NCBI GenBank assembly: GCA_963920765.1 | Contig: OY987248.1 | Span: 5,428,539 to 5,492,538, forward strand | DNA: 64,000 nt | Direction of reading: 5' to 3' | Source: Ulota crispa | Taxonomy: Eukaryota; Streptophyta; Bryopsida; Orthotrichales; Orthotrichaceae | Shown: piece after piece, positions 32,888-44,695 of the stretch | Position numbering within the stretch: the stretch's first letter is position 1 | Layout of the letters: each line of letters opens with the position of its first letter | Made by a program: the position numbers and the translations under genes | The notes under the pieces: generated by a model | What the model was told of the DNA's origin: nothing | Databases searched by the model: none | Seen by the model: only the letters and a program-made list of their open reading frames with translations

Positions 32888-33091
32888 CACTAAAAGAAAA
32901 ATGATAATAAACTACTAGGTTACAGCAACTACACAACAATTGAAAAACTATACGACAATCATGTAATGAATCTAAAATAATTCAATTACATTTATATAAT
33001 TGTTGTGCATCTAAAATAATTCAATTACATTTATATAATTGTTGTGCAGTTGTTGTGACCTAATCATTTATTATATGTTTTTCTTCCGATG
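32888..33091. mobile_element. CACTA-type MITE
   Basis: Starts CACTAAAAGAAAAATGAT and ends ATGTTTTTCTTCCGATG, an inverted pair with two changes. Inner arms AATAAAYKAYTAGGTYACARCAAC also pair. A 39-bp unit (ATCTAAAATAATTCAATTAC to GTTGTGC) is tandemly duplicated at 32970-33047. Flanks GTT and ATT are close to a 3-bp duplication. Confidence 0.6.
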
Positions 33092-34044
33092 ATTGTAATA
33101 GAACACACAAGATAGGTTTTTTCCCTTATTGCTGACAGATCTCGGAATACACGGGAAATGGGGAGAATTTTGTACGCTTAGACAACAAGGGGTTATCTTG
33201 AGTTTTGTAATTCGTTTTGTTATCTCCTACTTTACCTTGCTTTTTGCCTCCTCATGTTTCAACATGTAATGGACCTTGATTAATGATGTCGTGTATAAAA
33301 AATTTAGTCTGTTTTGTAAAACTGAAACCTAGCTTTGAGAAAGATATTCATGTGTTAGAGTTGTTTGATCCAAAGATTCACAAAATAAAGAAGTAAATAT
33401 CAAGCACTTAGAAAAAAATGATTTTTCACACAGGACGTTAAATGTTGCCCGAGCCAATGTGGTGCTCAGGGCGGGGCAAGGGCCCAAGTCTGGCCCCATC
33501 GCACGGCTAGTCGACTGTGTTTTGCATCCCATGTTCTGCATCCCGTGTCGTGAATCCCGTGTACTGCATCCCGCGTCTTACATCTTGCGTCTTGCGTCTT
33601 ACAGTTTATACTAAGCCCATTTTATTCAAAAAACTACTTGTAAGGAAGAGAGGGGCGTTTGTCCCATATTGTTTGGAGCTTGGGGTGAACTACTTTGGGT
33701 ATAAGAAGGGCCACTTGAGAGAGAAGAAATACACAACCTCATTTCTTTCTAAGTGAAAAATGAAGGGAAAATACCAAAAATGCCCCTCAATTCATCAAAA
33801 ATATCAAATATAACCCCCAGAGATTTGAAATATATAAACACCCTTGAACACAATATTTGTTAATTTGGAATAAACGCTTTCCCAAAACAAATTTTGGGAT
33901 ACTCAAATTTGCATTTGTGAGAATGTTTTGGAGATCTAAATTGAGTTTTATGATCATTCCTTCAAGATGTTTCATCATTGATGTAAGGTCTTGAAGAAAT
34001 TATAATAAAACTCAATCTAAATCACTTGAAAACTCTAAAAAATT

Positions 34045-34426
34045 AAAATTTCAGAAGTCCCAAAATCAAAAATTTCTCCCAAACTAATGAATATTGCATT
34101 TTGGCTTTGTGTACAAATATCAAAAATACCCTTAGCTTTTTGTAAGAACATCAATTATATCCTTGGTTGTCTTTGAGGATATCATTAACACCCCTTGTTT
34201 TTTTGGAAGAATATAAAAATGCCCCTCCATTAATTTGAAATATCAAATATGCCCTTGTGTTATTTGAAATTTAAAAGCCGCTTTGGTTTATGTAAGAATA
34301 TAAATCTTATAAACTAGACTATACTCTTATTTATCTTTGTAAACATCACAAGTACCCCTAGTTTCTTTGTGATTTTTTATTGAATTTTTTTTGTAAGTAA
34401 TGATATGACAACAAAAATTTCTATGT
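34045..34426 (+). repeat. direct duplication left of the gap
   Basis: This block recurs after the gap at 34627-35009, same orientation, with a single T difference (GAAATTTAAAAG versus GAAATTTTAAAAG). Probably the same DNA assembled twice. Confidence 0.85.
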
Positions 34427-34626
34427 NNNNNNNNNNNNNNNNNNNNNNNNNNNNNNNNNNNNNNNNNNNNNNNNNNNNNNNNNNNNNNNNNNNNNNNNNN
34501 NNNNNNNNNNNNNNNNNNNNNNNNNNNNNNNNNNNNNNNNNNNNNNNNNNNNNNNNNNNNNNNNNNNNNNNNNNNNNNNNNNNNNNNNNNNNNNNNNNNN
34601 NNNNNNNNNNNNNNNNNNNNNNNNNN
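34427..34626. other. assembly gap, 200 N
   Basis: Exactly 200 unknown bases, a placeholder length, lying inside the left arm of the long inverted repeat. Confidence 0.99.
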
Positions 34627-36024
34627 AAAATTTCAGAAGTCCCAAAATCAAAAATTTCTCCCAAACTAATGAATATTGCATTTTGGCTTTGTGTACAAAT
34701 ATCAAAAATACCCTTAGCTTTTTGTAAGAACATCAATTATATCCTTGGTTGTCTTTGAGGATATCATTAACACCCCTTGTTTTTTTGGAAGAATATAAAA
34801 ATGCCCCTCCATTAATTTGAAATATCAAATATGCCCTTGTGTTATTTGAAATTTTAAAAGCCGCTTTGGTTTATGTAAGAATATAAATCTTATAAACTAG
34901 ACTATACTCTTATTTATCTTTGTAAACATCACAAGTACCCCTAGTTTCTTTGTGATTTTTTATTGAATTTTTTTTGTAAGTAATGATATGACAACAAAAA
35001 TTTCTATGTAATATATGCAATGGCTCTAACTTCAATAATTTTACATGCAAAAATCCTTAGCTCAAAGAGCTTGCATTCAACTCTTGTCTAATTTTGTAAT
35101 TTCTATTTTATTCCTAGTACTTACTAAATTTGGCAATAAGAGGCACAAGAGAACTAAGGGCATGTTTGATATTTCAAATAACACAAGGGCATATTTGATA
35201 TTTCAAATTAATGGAGGGGCATTTTTTATATTCTTCCAAAAAAACAAGGGGTGTTAATGATATCCTCAAAGACAACCAAGGATATAATTGATGTTCTTAC
35301 AAAAAGCTAAGGGTATTTTTGATATTTGTACACAAAGCCAAAATGCAATATTCATTAGTTTGGGAGAAATTTTTGATTTTGGGACTTCTGAAATTTTAAT
35401 TTTTTAGAGTTTTCAAGTGATTTAGATTGAGTTTTATTATAATTTCTTCAAGACCTTACATCAATGATGAAACATCTTGAAGGAATGATCATAAAACTCA
35501 ATTTAGATCTCCAAAACATTCTCACAAATGCAAATTTGAGTATCCCAAAATTTGTTTTGGGAAAGCGTTTATTCCAAATTAACAAATATTGTGTTCAAGG
35601 GTGTTTATATATTTCAAATCTCTGGGGGTTATATTTGATATTTTTGATGAATTGAGGGGCATTTTTGGTATTTTCCCTTCATTTTTCACTTAGAAAGAAA
35701 TGAGGTTGTGTATTTCTTCTCTCTCAAGTGGCCCTTCTTATACCCAAAGTAGTTCACCCCAAGCTCCAAACAATATGGGACAAACGCCCCTCTCTTCCTT
35801 ACAAGTAGTTTTTTGAATAAAATGGGCTTAGTATAAACTGTAAGACGCAAGACGCAAGATGTAAGACGCGGGATGCAGTACACGGGATTCACGACACGGG
35901 ATGCAGAACATGGGATGCAAAACACAGTCGACTAGCCGTGCGATGGGGCCAGACTTGGGCCTTTGCGTTGCCCTGAGCACCACGTCAGCTCGGGCAACTT
36001 TCAAGGGCAACATTTAACGTCCTG

Positions 36025-36580
36025 CATTCTTCACGGTCAACAAATTTTCCGCTATCCACAAACACACTGGATACTAGTTAATAATGACAAAATTTCACTT
36101 TTGACAGGTCAATTGCATGTTTTGTATATCAGTTTTAATTTTTTTCAAGATTGTCTTTTTTAACATTTAAAAAAAAAACTCACGTTAACTGCCCGTTCAA
36201 TAGTTAAATGATTGGTATACCTCTTATTTGGAAGATGAAAAAACATTCTCATTGAACCTTATTAGATAGCTCTTAATTTGTATTTTAAATTGAATACTAA
36301 GAGATGGGGAGGAAGACAAAAAGACAATCAAAATGAACCCTTTGAATATTTTTTAAATTTTCATTTGAAATTTCAAACTTGAAGAGGTATAGATTGACAT
36401 GAAAAGACACATAAGTCAAGTCCCTACTTAAAATCTCACCACTATTCATTTACCTTGGTAAATGGGTTTATAAGACTTGTGTATTTATAAGAAAAAAAGC
36501 GTTTTAGATTTATATATCTTAACGTCACATATTAAAACTATAGTACAATTTATTAATCAATGAGTAAAGAGATGCCATAT
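36025..36580. other. intergenic, nothing recognised
   Basis: AT-rich, no exon or transposon ends. Confidence 0.35.
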
Positions 36581-36584
36581 TTAA

Positions 36585-36807
36585 CCCTTGAAGGGCCTTT
36601 GGGCTCTGGAGCTATGGTACCAAACACGGTCACAACCAATATTCAGAAATTTGCATCAGCTAGAAATTAAGTGTTACAACCATATATATTGAAAGGTTGT
36701 ATGATGGTGGGTGCATAAAAAAAATTGGATAGCCCTCAGAGCATCTCAAATACGACTATACATACGGCCATACATATGGCCGCAAAGGGCTTTCGTGACA
36801 TTAAGGA
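36585..36807. mobile_element. small piggyBac-like MITE, 223 bp
   Basis: Left end CCCTTGAAGGGCC, right end ACATTAAGGA, flanked by TTAA (36581-36584, 36808-36811). The terminal pairing is weak beyond seven bases, so the call leans on the flanks and the general form. Confidence 0.55.
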
Positions 36808-36960
36808 TTAACCAAATTTGGACTATTCATGCTATTCTAAATTATGTTTGAAATACTTATAAATTATGTTTGCAAAACATCCATTAATCTCCCAATATTG
36901 AGGAGCATAGATCTCTCAATGATTTGTTTATAACATATGTAAAAAAAACTGAAAATTCAA

Positions 36961-37363
36961 CCCCTAAATGACACAGTGTGCCGTTGTGGCCAAAATAGGG
37001 TGTTTTCCATGTATTTAGAGGTGTTGTTTTTTTGGGTTTTGCTTGGATTTTTGAGGGTTGTGTATTGCTATTCTTCTCCACCTTTTGCAATGTTTGGCAT
37101 GTTTCTGCAATTGTTTTTCTGACTTTGTGAAGCGTTTGTACTAGAGGTGGGCTACAAGTACGTAGCTGGAGCGTATCTGCGACTTACAAAATCCTGCGGT
37201 GGATCCCCAAAATGAACACGCTGCCGGAGCGCTAAGAGCAAGCGCTCTTGTCTAGCCGCTCCGATTCACAATCCACGCCAAAAAAAGAACAAAAACCAGA
37301 TTTGAGTCACAGTAGATTTACAATACAGCCAAGAATCTACAGTTCCATGTGGTCGTTTAGGGG
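36961..37363. mobile_element. piggyBac-like MITE, 403 bp
   Basis: Ends CCCCTAAATGACACAGTG and CATGTGGTCGTTTAGGGG. The right flank is TTAA (37364-37367); the left is TCAA. It contains a CpG-rich patch (37140-37290). Non-coding. Confidence 0.65.
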
Positions 37364-37460
37364 TTAATGTTTTGCATATGTCTCTAAAATATTTTCTTGT
37401 ACAAATATTAATAAATTTATGTGTAGGTGAATTTTTATTGAAATTAAGTGATAAATTATA

Positions 37461-37773
37461 GGGAAAATTTCATGGATACCCTTGAAGTTTGCAATATTTA
37501 CATAGATACCTTTATTTTTTCAGAAATTACGCTAATACCCTTGGACCATAATTTTTAGACATTTATTTGTTGTACTTGTACTTCCTTCATGACCATTGTT
37601 GAAGTAAGGAATGTAATGAAACAAAATAGAAGCTAAAAAGGAAGAAGGGAAGTGACACGCAAAACACAACAAATATCTAAATTTGTTGATTCAAGAATAT
37701 TTGTGTAATTTCTGAAAAAGCAAGGGTATCTATGTAAATATTGCAAACTTAAAGGGTATCCATGAAATTTCCC
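37461..37773. mobile_element. Mutator-type foldback MITE
   Basis: The arms are long: GGGAAAATTTCATGGATACC at the left mirrors GGTATCCATGAAATTTCCC at the right, and pairing continues through TTTGCAATATTTACATAGAT. The 9-bp duplication TAAATTATA is exact on both sides (37452-37460, 37774-37782), the length Mutator-like elements make. 313 bp, non-coding. Confidence 0.8.
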
Positions 37774-38057
37774 TAAATTATATATAATGTGCCTTCTGAG
37801 AATTGATGCCCAGGGGCGGGTCACACCATGTCCCATATTTTTTTGTAGTTCTACATCTCCCAACAATGCTAGATCTCAAATCCGAAATCCTAACTCAATT
37901 GCTTTGAAAAGGGCACAAAGAAACATTGAAATAAACATTTGAGTTTCTATTCTTTGTTTTTTGGATAACATATTCAAAAGCATTTGTTGGAACTTGGCTG
38001 CCAAGTTGGATTTCTGCTAAATTAACTTCTGGAAGCAAAATCACCAGTTCTTTTTAA

Positions 38058-38989
38058 CCCCTAAAGGACTGAGCCATTTTTTCAGTGAAAATCACTCAAA
38101 ACTGCCACTTTTGGAGGGTTGGTAAGAAGGTTTTTATTTATTTTTTAAATTTGGGAAATCCAACTATAGGATCATGCCCTAGATTGGATTAGGTACTTGT
38201 GGAAAAAAAATCAAGTCATTCCGGATGGACATGAGTGAGATATTTACATCTAAAGTGAAAAGAAAAGTTTTTTTTCATGCTACCGCAAAATTTCAGAAGC
38301 CTTTGACCACTCTTACATGAAATAATTGCTCTACGCAACTTAGCGCTTTATTTTTCCCATGTAGGAGATCAAGTTAGCTATGTGCGGAAGAATTTTCAAA
38401 TCAATTGGAACTACACAACACATAGGAAAAATTAGTAAGTAAAAAGAAGTAGAGAATGAGTCAAGTCACTAAATTGTTAAGAATTTAATTATTAAAATGA
38501 AAATTGCAAATCCCAATGGTCATACTATTGTGATAAACAATCTACATCCTTTGGTTTTGTTTTTTTTTTCCAAAATAATAAAAATTGAGTAAAATAAAGG
38601 ACTTCAATGTTTATTTTAGAGTAGAGATTCCATAACTGCCCACAAACAAAAACTCCTTATAACTTTCATGTCATTGATTGAAATTGAATGATTCAAAGCT
38701 TCTCACCTATAAAAAAATCTAAAGAACCAATTTCAATTTTTTTTTTTTTTTATAAAAAATTTAAAGAAGTTTTTAGGCTGCCTGGGCGGGCAATCCTCCC
38801 TTGTTTTTCAGATTTTCATGCATAACTTCTTCAATAATTGTCGGAATGAGGTAAAAATTAGATGGCCGCGTAGATCTTTGAATTCCCCACCTTCAATAAA
38901 AGTTTCAAAAAATCACACAAAGTAGCTTATCCAAAGGTACATGCCCAAACTCCCACCTATCCCTCAAAGGGACAACAGTCCTTTAGGGG
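38058..38989 (-). mobile_element. piggyBac-like MITE, family PB-A
   Basis: Ends CCCCTAAAGGACTGAGCC and ACAGTCCTTTAGGGG, perfect TTAA flanks (38054-38057, 38990-38993). 932 bp, non-coding. Arm A (AAAACTGCCACTTTTGGAGG) comes first and arm B (ACATGCCCAAACTCCCACCT) last, the reverse of 44990-45916. Confidence 0.85.
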
Positions 38990-39059
38990 TTAACACCAAC
39001 ATTTTCAAAGGTGTTGGATTGCATAGATTTTGAAGTGACACAAAATTTTATATTTATAA

Positions 39060-39745
39060 GAGGCTGTTCACACAACATCCCACGTCCCATCTTTGTAAGT
39101 CCCATCTCACCATAAGATCTCATGTTTTGATGAGCTATTCAGCGTAAAAAGTAGTATTGATGAAAGCCATAAATATTTAATGCTAAAATATTGGCTAGAC
39201 TTTGGTTGAAAGGTTAGGTCCAGTGAAAAGGGCAATCCAAATCTTGAGAGAAGTTCCAGCTTCTTTGGTGCCAAAAATTTCAAAAAGTACTACTGTAAGA
39301 TGCAATGTAATGAGACATAGAACTTGCAATTTATTGTGAAGCATCAAGTCCCAACTTTCAACTCTACACCAATCGAATTCTTATATTTCAATCCGACGTG
39401 GGACATGGTACATGAGAGCATCCACACCCACACACACTCAACAACTCCGCAAGAACACTTGGCGCGGTCGCTCTGTTTGACGCGCCTCACCAAAGACGCC
39501 CCAACACCCTATATAAGATAGGACTTGCTCAATTGTAGCTTGAAAATTGGAACAATTTGGGTTTGATAATCATTAGCATGTTCAAATCCAATACAATTGA
39601 AACTTGCTAATTGGTCAACAAAAGAGGCCCATGATTGAAGCTCAACACTTGTCCTCCTTGATACGCTTTGAGTGCTTGCTAGTACTTGCTCAAGGGTAAG
39701 GGTGGGGCATTTGAGATTTAAGCAAACCCGTGGTTGTGGATGCAC
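39060..39745. other. spacer with TATA-like box and weak repeat
   Basis: CATCCCACGTCCCATC near 39076 and CGACGTGGGACATGG near 39393 form loose inverted ends, and a related CCCCACGTTCCAT pair is seen at 57940-58240, so an old repeat is likely. CCCTATATAAGATAGG at 39507 looks like a core promoter TATA box, preceded by CpG-containing GGCGCGGTCGC; no gene could be attached to it. Confidence 0.3.
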
Positions 39746-39749
39746 TTTG

Positions 39750-40055
39750 GATATATGCTTTTAAGGGCTTCAAGGCAAGGGTTGGGAAGAAATTTCATCT
39801 TCACCAGTTAATATTTGGCATTTCCCAATTTCAACTAGATTTTCACTAGCATAGACTGGTTATTACCTATGAAACTTTTAAAAATATACTATAATATTCT
39901 ATGATTAGACTTTTGGAGAAAAATGGCTAATTTTTTCTTCGGTAGTTTCAGTTTTAACCGGTTTTGTTGCAATTTCAAATTTCAACTGGCCAGCAATAAC
40001 TGCCAGTTCACTATTTACCAGTTCTCCTTGATCATTGCTCCAGGGTTGTGATGCT
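39750..40055. mobile_element. repeat related to the Harbinger-type element at 51742
   Basis: Shares a block with 51770-52015 (GATTTTCACTARCATRGACY, GGTTTTGTTGCAATTTCAA) and ends with GGGTTGTGATGCTC, complementary to the GGGCATCACAACC start at 51742. Non-coding. Confidence 0.45.
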
Positions 40056-40075
40056 CTAATGTGAAGCATCCCTAA

Positions 40076-40769
40076 CCCCTAAAGGCCCAAGGGCCCTTTT
40101 GGGGACAAATGGAATTTTGGGCATGTACCTATGACTAAACTACTTTGCGTGATTTTTTGAAACTTTTATTGAAGGTGAGGAATTCAAAGACCTATGTGGG
40201 AATGTAACTTTTTCTTCATTCCGACATTTATTGAAGAAGTTAAAAATGAATAACTTAAAAACAAGGGACTCCATGCAGCCCAAAAACTTCTTTTAAAAAT
40301 TGCGTTTTTTTCAAATAAAAATCTGAAATAGGTTCTTTAGACTTATATGGGGAGCTTTGAATCATTCAATTTTGATAGATGAGATGAAAGTTATGAGAAG
40401 TTTTAGTTCGTGGGTAGGTGAACCATACCTACCCACGAACTAAAACTTCTCATAACTTTCATCTCATTTATCAAAATTGAATGATTCAAAGCTCCCCATA
40501 TAAGTCTAAAGAACCTATTTCAGTTTTTTATTTGAAAAAAACGCAATTTTTAAAAAAGTTTTTGGGTTGCATGGAGTCCCTTGTTTTTAAGTTATTCATT
40601 TTTAACTTCTTCAATAAATGTCGGAATGAAGAAAAAGTTACATTCCCACATAGGTCTTTGAATTCCTCACCTTTAATAAAAGTTTCAGAAAATCACGCAA
40701 AGTAATTTAGCCATAGGTACATGCCCAAAATTCCATTTGTCCCCCAAAAGGACAATGGGCCTTTACGGG
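40076..40769. mobile_element. piggyBac-like MITE, PB-A single-arm foldback
   Basis: Ends CCCCTAAAGGCCC and GGGCCTTTACGGG, flanked by CTAA on both sides (40072-40075, 40770-40773). Both halves are arm B of PB-A in opposite orientation, meeting near 40422 at CGTGGGTAGGTGAACCATAC; arm A is absent. 694 bp, non-coding. The 74-codon frame inside is fortuitous. Confidence 0.8.
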
Positions 40770-40773
40770 CTAA

Positions 40774-42046
40774 TCGAACCAAGACTTTAGACAAAGTGTG
40801 AACTGCCCCCCCTCCAAAGAAACAGATGTTGTTTGTTGAGAAAAATTTCCTGTGGTTGACTTGTAGATTGGGAATGCTAAAGGAGCCAATGCGAATATCG
40901 TTTTGGATTTCCTCAGTTATAGAAACTTGATCATCTGTAATAAAATTACGACACTATTTTAAATTTTACTTTCAAATGTGTGACCCACTACCCCAAGGAG
41001 CCCCTTTTTTTTCCGCCTTCCGAGATTTTCACCTCTTTACATTTTTTCATTTTTTCCCCTTTTTAAAATGGTAGGACTAACTTGCAACCCAAGATATTGA
41101 TTATGTGTACCCAATTTTCTTGAAGTCCATATTTTCCATGCATGTGTGCAGGTGTCCTCTTTATCCTCAGCCCCAGCCACAAAAAATTGTAACTTAAATT
41201 TTGGTCCCACAACTTTTATTCAGTTCTGAAGGTGGTTTTGCAAAAGTAAAAACCAAAAAGTTGAGGAAGAAGTTTACGGCAGTTGAGAATCGTGGCATAG
41301 TGGGTTGCTTGTAGAAATGGTGGAGAAGGAGGATCATAACTTGGTGGTGGATTGTATGGATGAAACACCCCAATCACGTTCCAAGCCATGTGTGATCTAC
41401 GCTCATTGTTCAAAAAAAAAATGTTTTGGATAGAAAGGTTTATTCACCAATGGATAGGGACAATGAGAATGCCCAAAATCATGCAAAACAAAAAAAAACT
41501 AAAGTAAAAGTTATGAGCCAATGTGGTGGGGGTAACAAAGCCCCGTTGGTATTATTTCTTGGGGTGGATGGGGCTTATGAGGTCCTGGCTGAGTTTTGAG
41601 CAAGCAAGGCCACTGTGGCATGAAATCATCACTCCTCAGTTACAAGCTTCTTTTTCATTTGTCTTTTAGAACAAAAGGCTTGAAGGTAACATTTGCAAGA
41701 ACTCTTCTAAAAACATCATGGGTAAAAAATAAAAAAATAAAAAACAAATAAATAGAGAAAAGAGGAGAGGAAGAAGCCCATCTCCTAGTTTTTGCTTTTT
41801 GCACTGCGGCCTATAATCATGTACTTGGCCCTTTGTTGTAAAATGAAATGCAAACGATTGCAATTATATGTTCTTTGAAAAGAAGTAGGAAGTTTAACAT
41901 GAATTGAAAATCTTAAGGAACACACTATTGATTCTAAAACAAAATCTTAAAGAAAAACGTGCTTATACGTATAGATACTTTGAGATATACCTACACAATT
42001 ATAGATACAAAAGTGTAAAAAGGAAGAATTTAAACTCTCAAATTCA
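40774..42046. other. intergenic, nothing recognised
   Basis: Mixed composition, no splice-supported exon. Open frames 41216-41413 and 41666-41863 (minus) are unsupported. Confidence 0.35.
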
Positions 42047-42938
42047 TTAACCCCTAAAGGCTCATTATCCATGCAAGGAGCATGTTTGTTCTATTGGGAT
42101 TTTTGATCAATTTTTTTTTTTTTTAATTTTCTATTTGTGGAGCAAAGTTTTGTAAAGATTATACGGGGATATACTTTTTTTTATTGAACTTGGGTTTACA
42201 GTTCAAAAATTATTGGTGTTTTATGGGTGCATTTTTTCAAGGGGCAAGTTGGGCATACCATTTCCCATTGACTTCTCCCAAGGGCAACCAATGACGGTAT
42301 TGACCCATTATTGGAGTATGTCCAAAGCAACAGTGTCCTAAAGCAATACATTTTTGTGTTACATATATACAAAAGCTTTTGAAATGCAATAGCTACTAAA
42401 GGTTTAGGTTTAATTTTTTTTTTAAGGTTGTTAATAAAGGTTTAGTTTTTCAATCTACCATTTGGATTTCAATCTTTCAAGATTATCCCTCAAAAACTTG
42501 GTTTGCAAAAAACCCCAATGTAGTGTGAATTTCAAGCACATTATTTGCAACAGAAGGCCATGTAGGATGTGTTCCATGTCTCCCTTGCTCCCATAAGAAA
42601 ATTGTGGAGATATGCCTAATATGATTTAGATCGTATTGAACAAAAGTTTACAACACCCATAGTGCAAAAAATGTCCACAACATGTGATCAAAGGGACTTG
42701 AAATTTTAGGCACATGTCAATTAACTTATACACTAACTTTAAATGACCATACCTCTCCATACATATTGTCAAACCTTAAGCAACTTCCATCATGTCATCA
42801 TGTATAAACCTAGTGCAAGATCTTATGGTTAAATATTTACAAAATATAATATAATTTTCTTGGAATCAAATGACTAGAAATGGTAGTTTTGAGTATTTTT
42901 TGAAAAAAAAAGAAAGGGTTTGGGCTTTTGAAAGTTAA
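42047..42938. other. solitary TTAA-type left end and degenerate flank
   Basis: TTAA at 42047-42050 is followed by CCCCTAAAGGCTC, a typical left end, but the right end is uncertain (a weak GGTTTAGG before TTTAA near 42402). From about 42780 to 42938 the sequence again resembles arm A of PB-A in reverse (AGATCTTATGGTTAAATATT, AGAAATGGTAGTTTTGAGTA), so parts of a broken PB-A copy are likely. Confidence 0.4.
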
Positions 42939-43856
42939 CCCCCAAAGGACCATCGTCTCTTTAAAGAACAAATAGGATTTTAAGCATGTACCTATAGTTG
43001 TACTAGTTTATAAGATTTCTAGAAACTTTTATGAAAGGTGGAGAATTCAAAAACCTACAAGGGTGTCTAATCTTTTTCATTATGACATTCAAGAAAGAAT
43101 TTATACAAGAATTCATCAAAACTAGGGGAAGAGGGACATTTCAGGCAATGCCTCTCTTTTGTAAAAGAATGATAACTTCAAAGAGGGTTAGCCTTTAGGG
43201 GCACAAGGTGTGGCCATGTGGATAAAAGAAAGTTGACTAGAAGGGGCTTGTCTTGGAGGATGCCCATCCCTCCATTCCTTCTATTCCTTATAGAGGTTAG
43301 AACTTTGATTTTTTGAGCGCTTTGTTTTTTGTTTCTTGTTTTTTTTCAAAGTTGTTGTAGGCTACAATTCCTTAGTTTTTATTTTTTGGATTAGCATAAT
43401 TCAAATTTTAGAAATGCACATAATGCTTCCAATTTTGCCTAGTGTATTTGCAAATTTCATAAGCTTCTAGCATTGTAAGATTTTAAATAATATGTTGTAG
43501 TCCTCCAATTCATTTGAAAATTCTCCCACACATACCTAGCATGGTCTTCTACATGGAAAAGTTAAACCTCAACTTTGGGTAGAGTGATTTTTTTACTATA
43601 CAAGTGGTCAAAGGCGTGAGAAAGTTTTGGGTACAACAAAAGAAAAGTTATTTCTTAAAAATGAAATGTCAATATCTCACTCTTTTTTCTTCTAAAATGA
43701 GCTCATTTTTTTCCACAAGCACCTCTTGTAGTCTCACACAAAGATCTTGTGGTTGGATTCTTAAAGGATTTTTTTTCCCTTCCTATCTACTTATTCCTAT
43801 AAAAGTGGCAATTTTTATTGACTTTTACAAAGAAAAGTGGGTTTGGTCATTTGGGG
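42939..43856 (+). mobile_element. piggyBac-like MITE, family PB-A
   Basis: Ends CCCCCAAAGGACC and GGTCATTTGGGG, left flank TTAA (42935-42938), right flank TTTA then A. 918 bp, arm B first, arm A last. The frame 43604-43861 is fortuitous. Confidence 0.75.
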
Positions 43857-43860
43857 TTTA

Positions 43861-44468
43861 AACTAAGGCTTGGGACAAGGTTTTGCCATTTTCTTGTATT
43901 TTGGGTTGCTTTTTGAGCCCCACTTGTCCTTTATCGAACCTTGCCTTGCATTTTTAAGTAGATGTACTTTTACTTTTGTTGCTTGGTGTTTAGGCTTCAT
44001 TTGCTGTGGTTGTCTCTAACTTGTCATTGTCAATTATTTTGTGTCATTTTTTGTTTTTAGGGTGCGTTGCAGAAAGGACAGGAAGGGTGTGGATGTTATG
44101 TAGAAGTCCTGTCCACATATTTACCAGTAACATTTAACCGCTAGTTCTTGTTTTTGTCCACGAAGGTGAAGTAGAGATGCTCTTAGGGCAGTTCAATAGT
44201 ACAAGTTGAGGTCGGTTTTGAGCCTCTAACACTACGTTGACTTTTGAAGATTTTTTGAAAAAAGGCCTAAAGGATTTTATAGTAGGAATTAAGACCAAAA
44301 TGTCAAAACATATTTTAATACTTTAAAAAAATTAAAGGCAATTCTAATTCCAAAAGCTGAGTATTCTAAAATTGGGAAGCCAATTCTTGGCCCCAATGTT
44401 ATTGTCAAATTTTCACAAAATACAATGTTTGAACAGAAAGTTTTTTGAGATAGTTAATACCTCAATAG
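43861..44468. other. spacer, nothing certain
   Basis: Moderate GC. AGAGATGCTCTTAGGG near 44174 resembles the end of Harbinger-type MITEs (GAGCATCTC complement), but no partner end was found. Confidence 0.3.
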
Positions 44469-44472
44469 TTAA

Positions 44473-44695
44473 CCCCTCAATGGTCCAAAGGCCCTTTTTG
44501 GCTGTATGTACGAGTTTAATACGGTTCTATCATGATCACATAATGCTTCAATCTCTACTGTGAAATCTTTAATTATCAACCACAATTACACAATGCTTCA
44601 ATCTTTGATGTTGTTTTGCAATTCTTGAAATTTGGTGAAGACAATATTTGATTGATACAACCCCATATCTTCAAAGCCCTAGGGCCGTTCAAGGG
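44473..44695. mobile_element. small piggyBac-like MITE, 223 bp
   Basis: Ends CCCCTCAATGGTCCAAAGGC and GCCGTTCAAGGG, left flank TTAA (44469-44472), right flank TTAG. Inside, CACAATGCTTCAATCT-like phrases occur twice. Confidence 0.6.

Larger units (their letters stand above)
33431..36024. mobile_element. long-terminal-inverted-repeat element, copy 1, interrupted by a gap
   Basis: The ends CAGGACGTTAAATGTTGCCC and GGGCAACATTTAACGTCCTG are perfect complements, and arms of about 850 bp (33431-34275 and 35166-36024) are nearly identical over most of their length; small open frames are repeated exactly in mirror image. Parts: a GC-rich outer zone of tandem GCATCCCG/GTCTTGC-like phrases, a middle zone (CTTGTAAGGAAGAGAGGGGC), and an inner AT-rich zone with an ATATCAAAAATACCCTT-like motif every ~32 bp. 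No transposase is visible. Right of the outermost 20 bases the right end has a short extra duplication of GTTGCCC. No clear target duplication, so the superfamily is open. Confidence 0.75.

Noticed and set aside
34377-34758. Frames running through the first gap
   Set aside because: Most of the codons are unknown bases, so the frames have no meaning.
33787-35655. Identical small proteins on opposite strands as a gene pair
   Set aside because: They are mirror images in the arms of one inverted repeat, with no coding signature.
36585-36807. Reading the symmetrical ACATACGGCC/GGCCGCAAAG region as a separate hairpin gene
   Set aside because: It lies inside a TTAA-flanked MITE and has no stable extended stem.
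39507-39522. TATATAA box as proof of a gene
   Set aside because: No exon follows on the plus strand and the area is flanked by repeat fragments.
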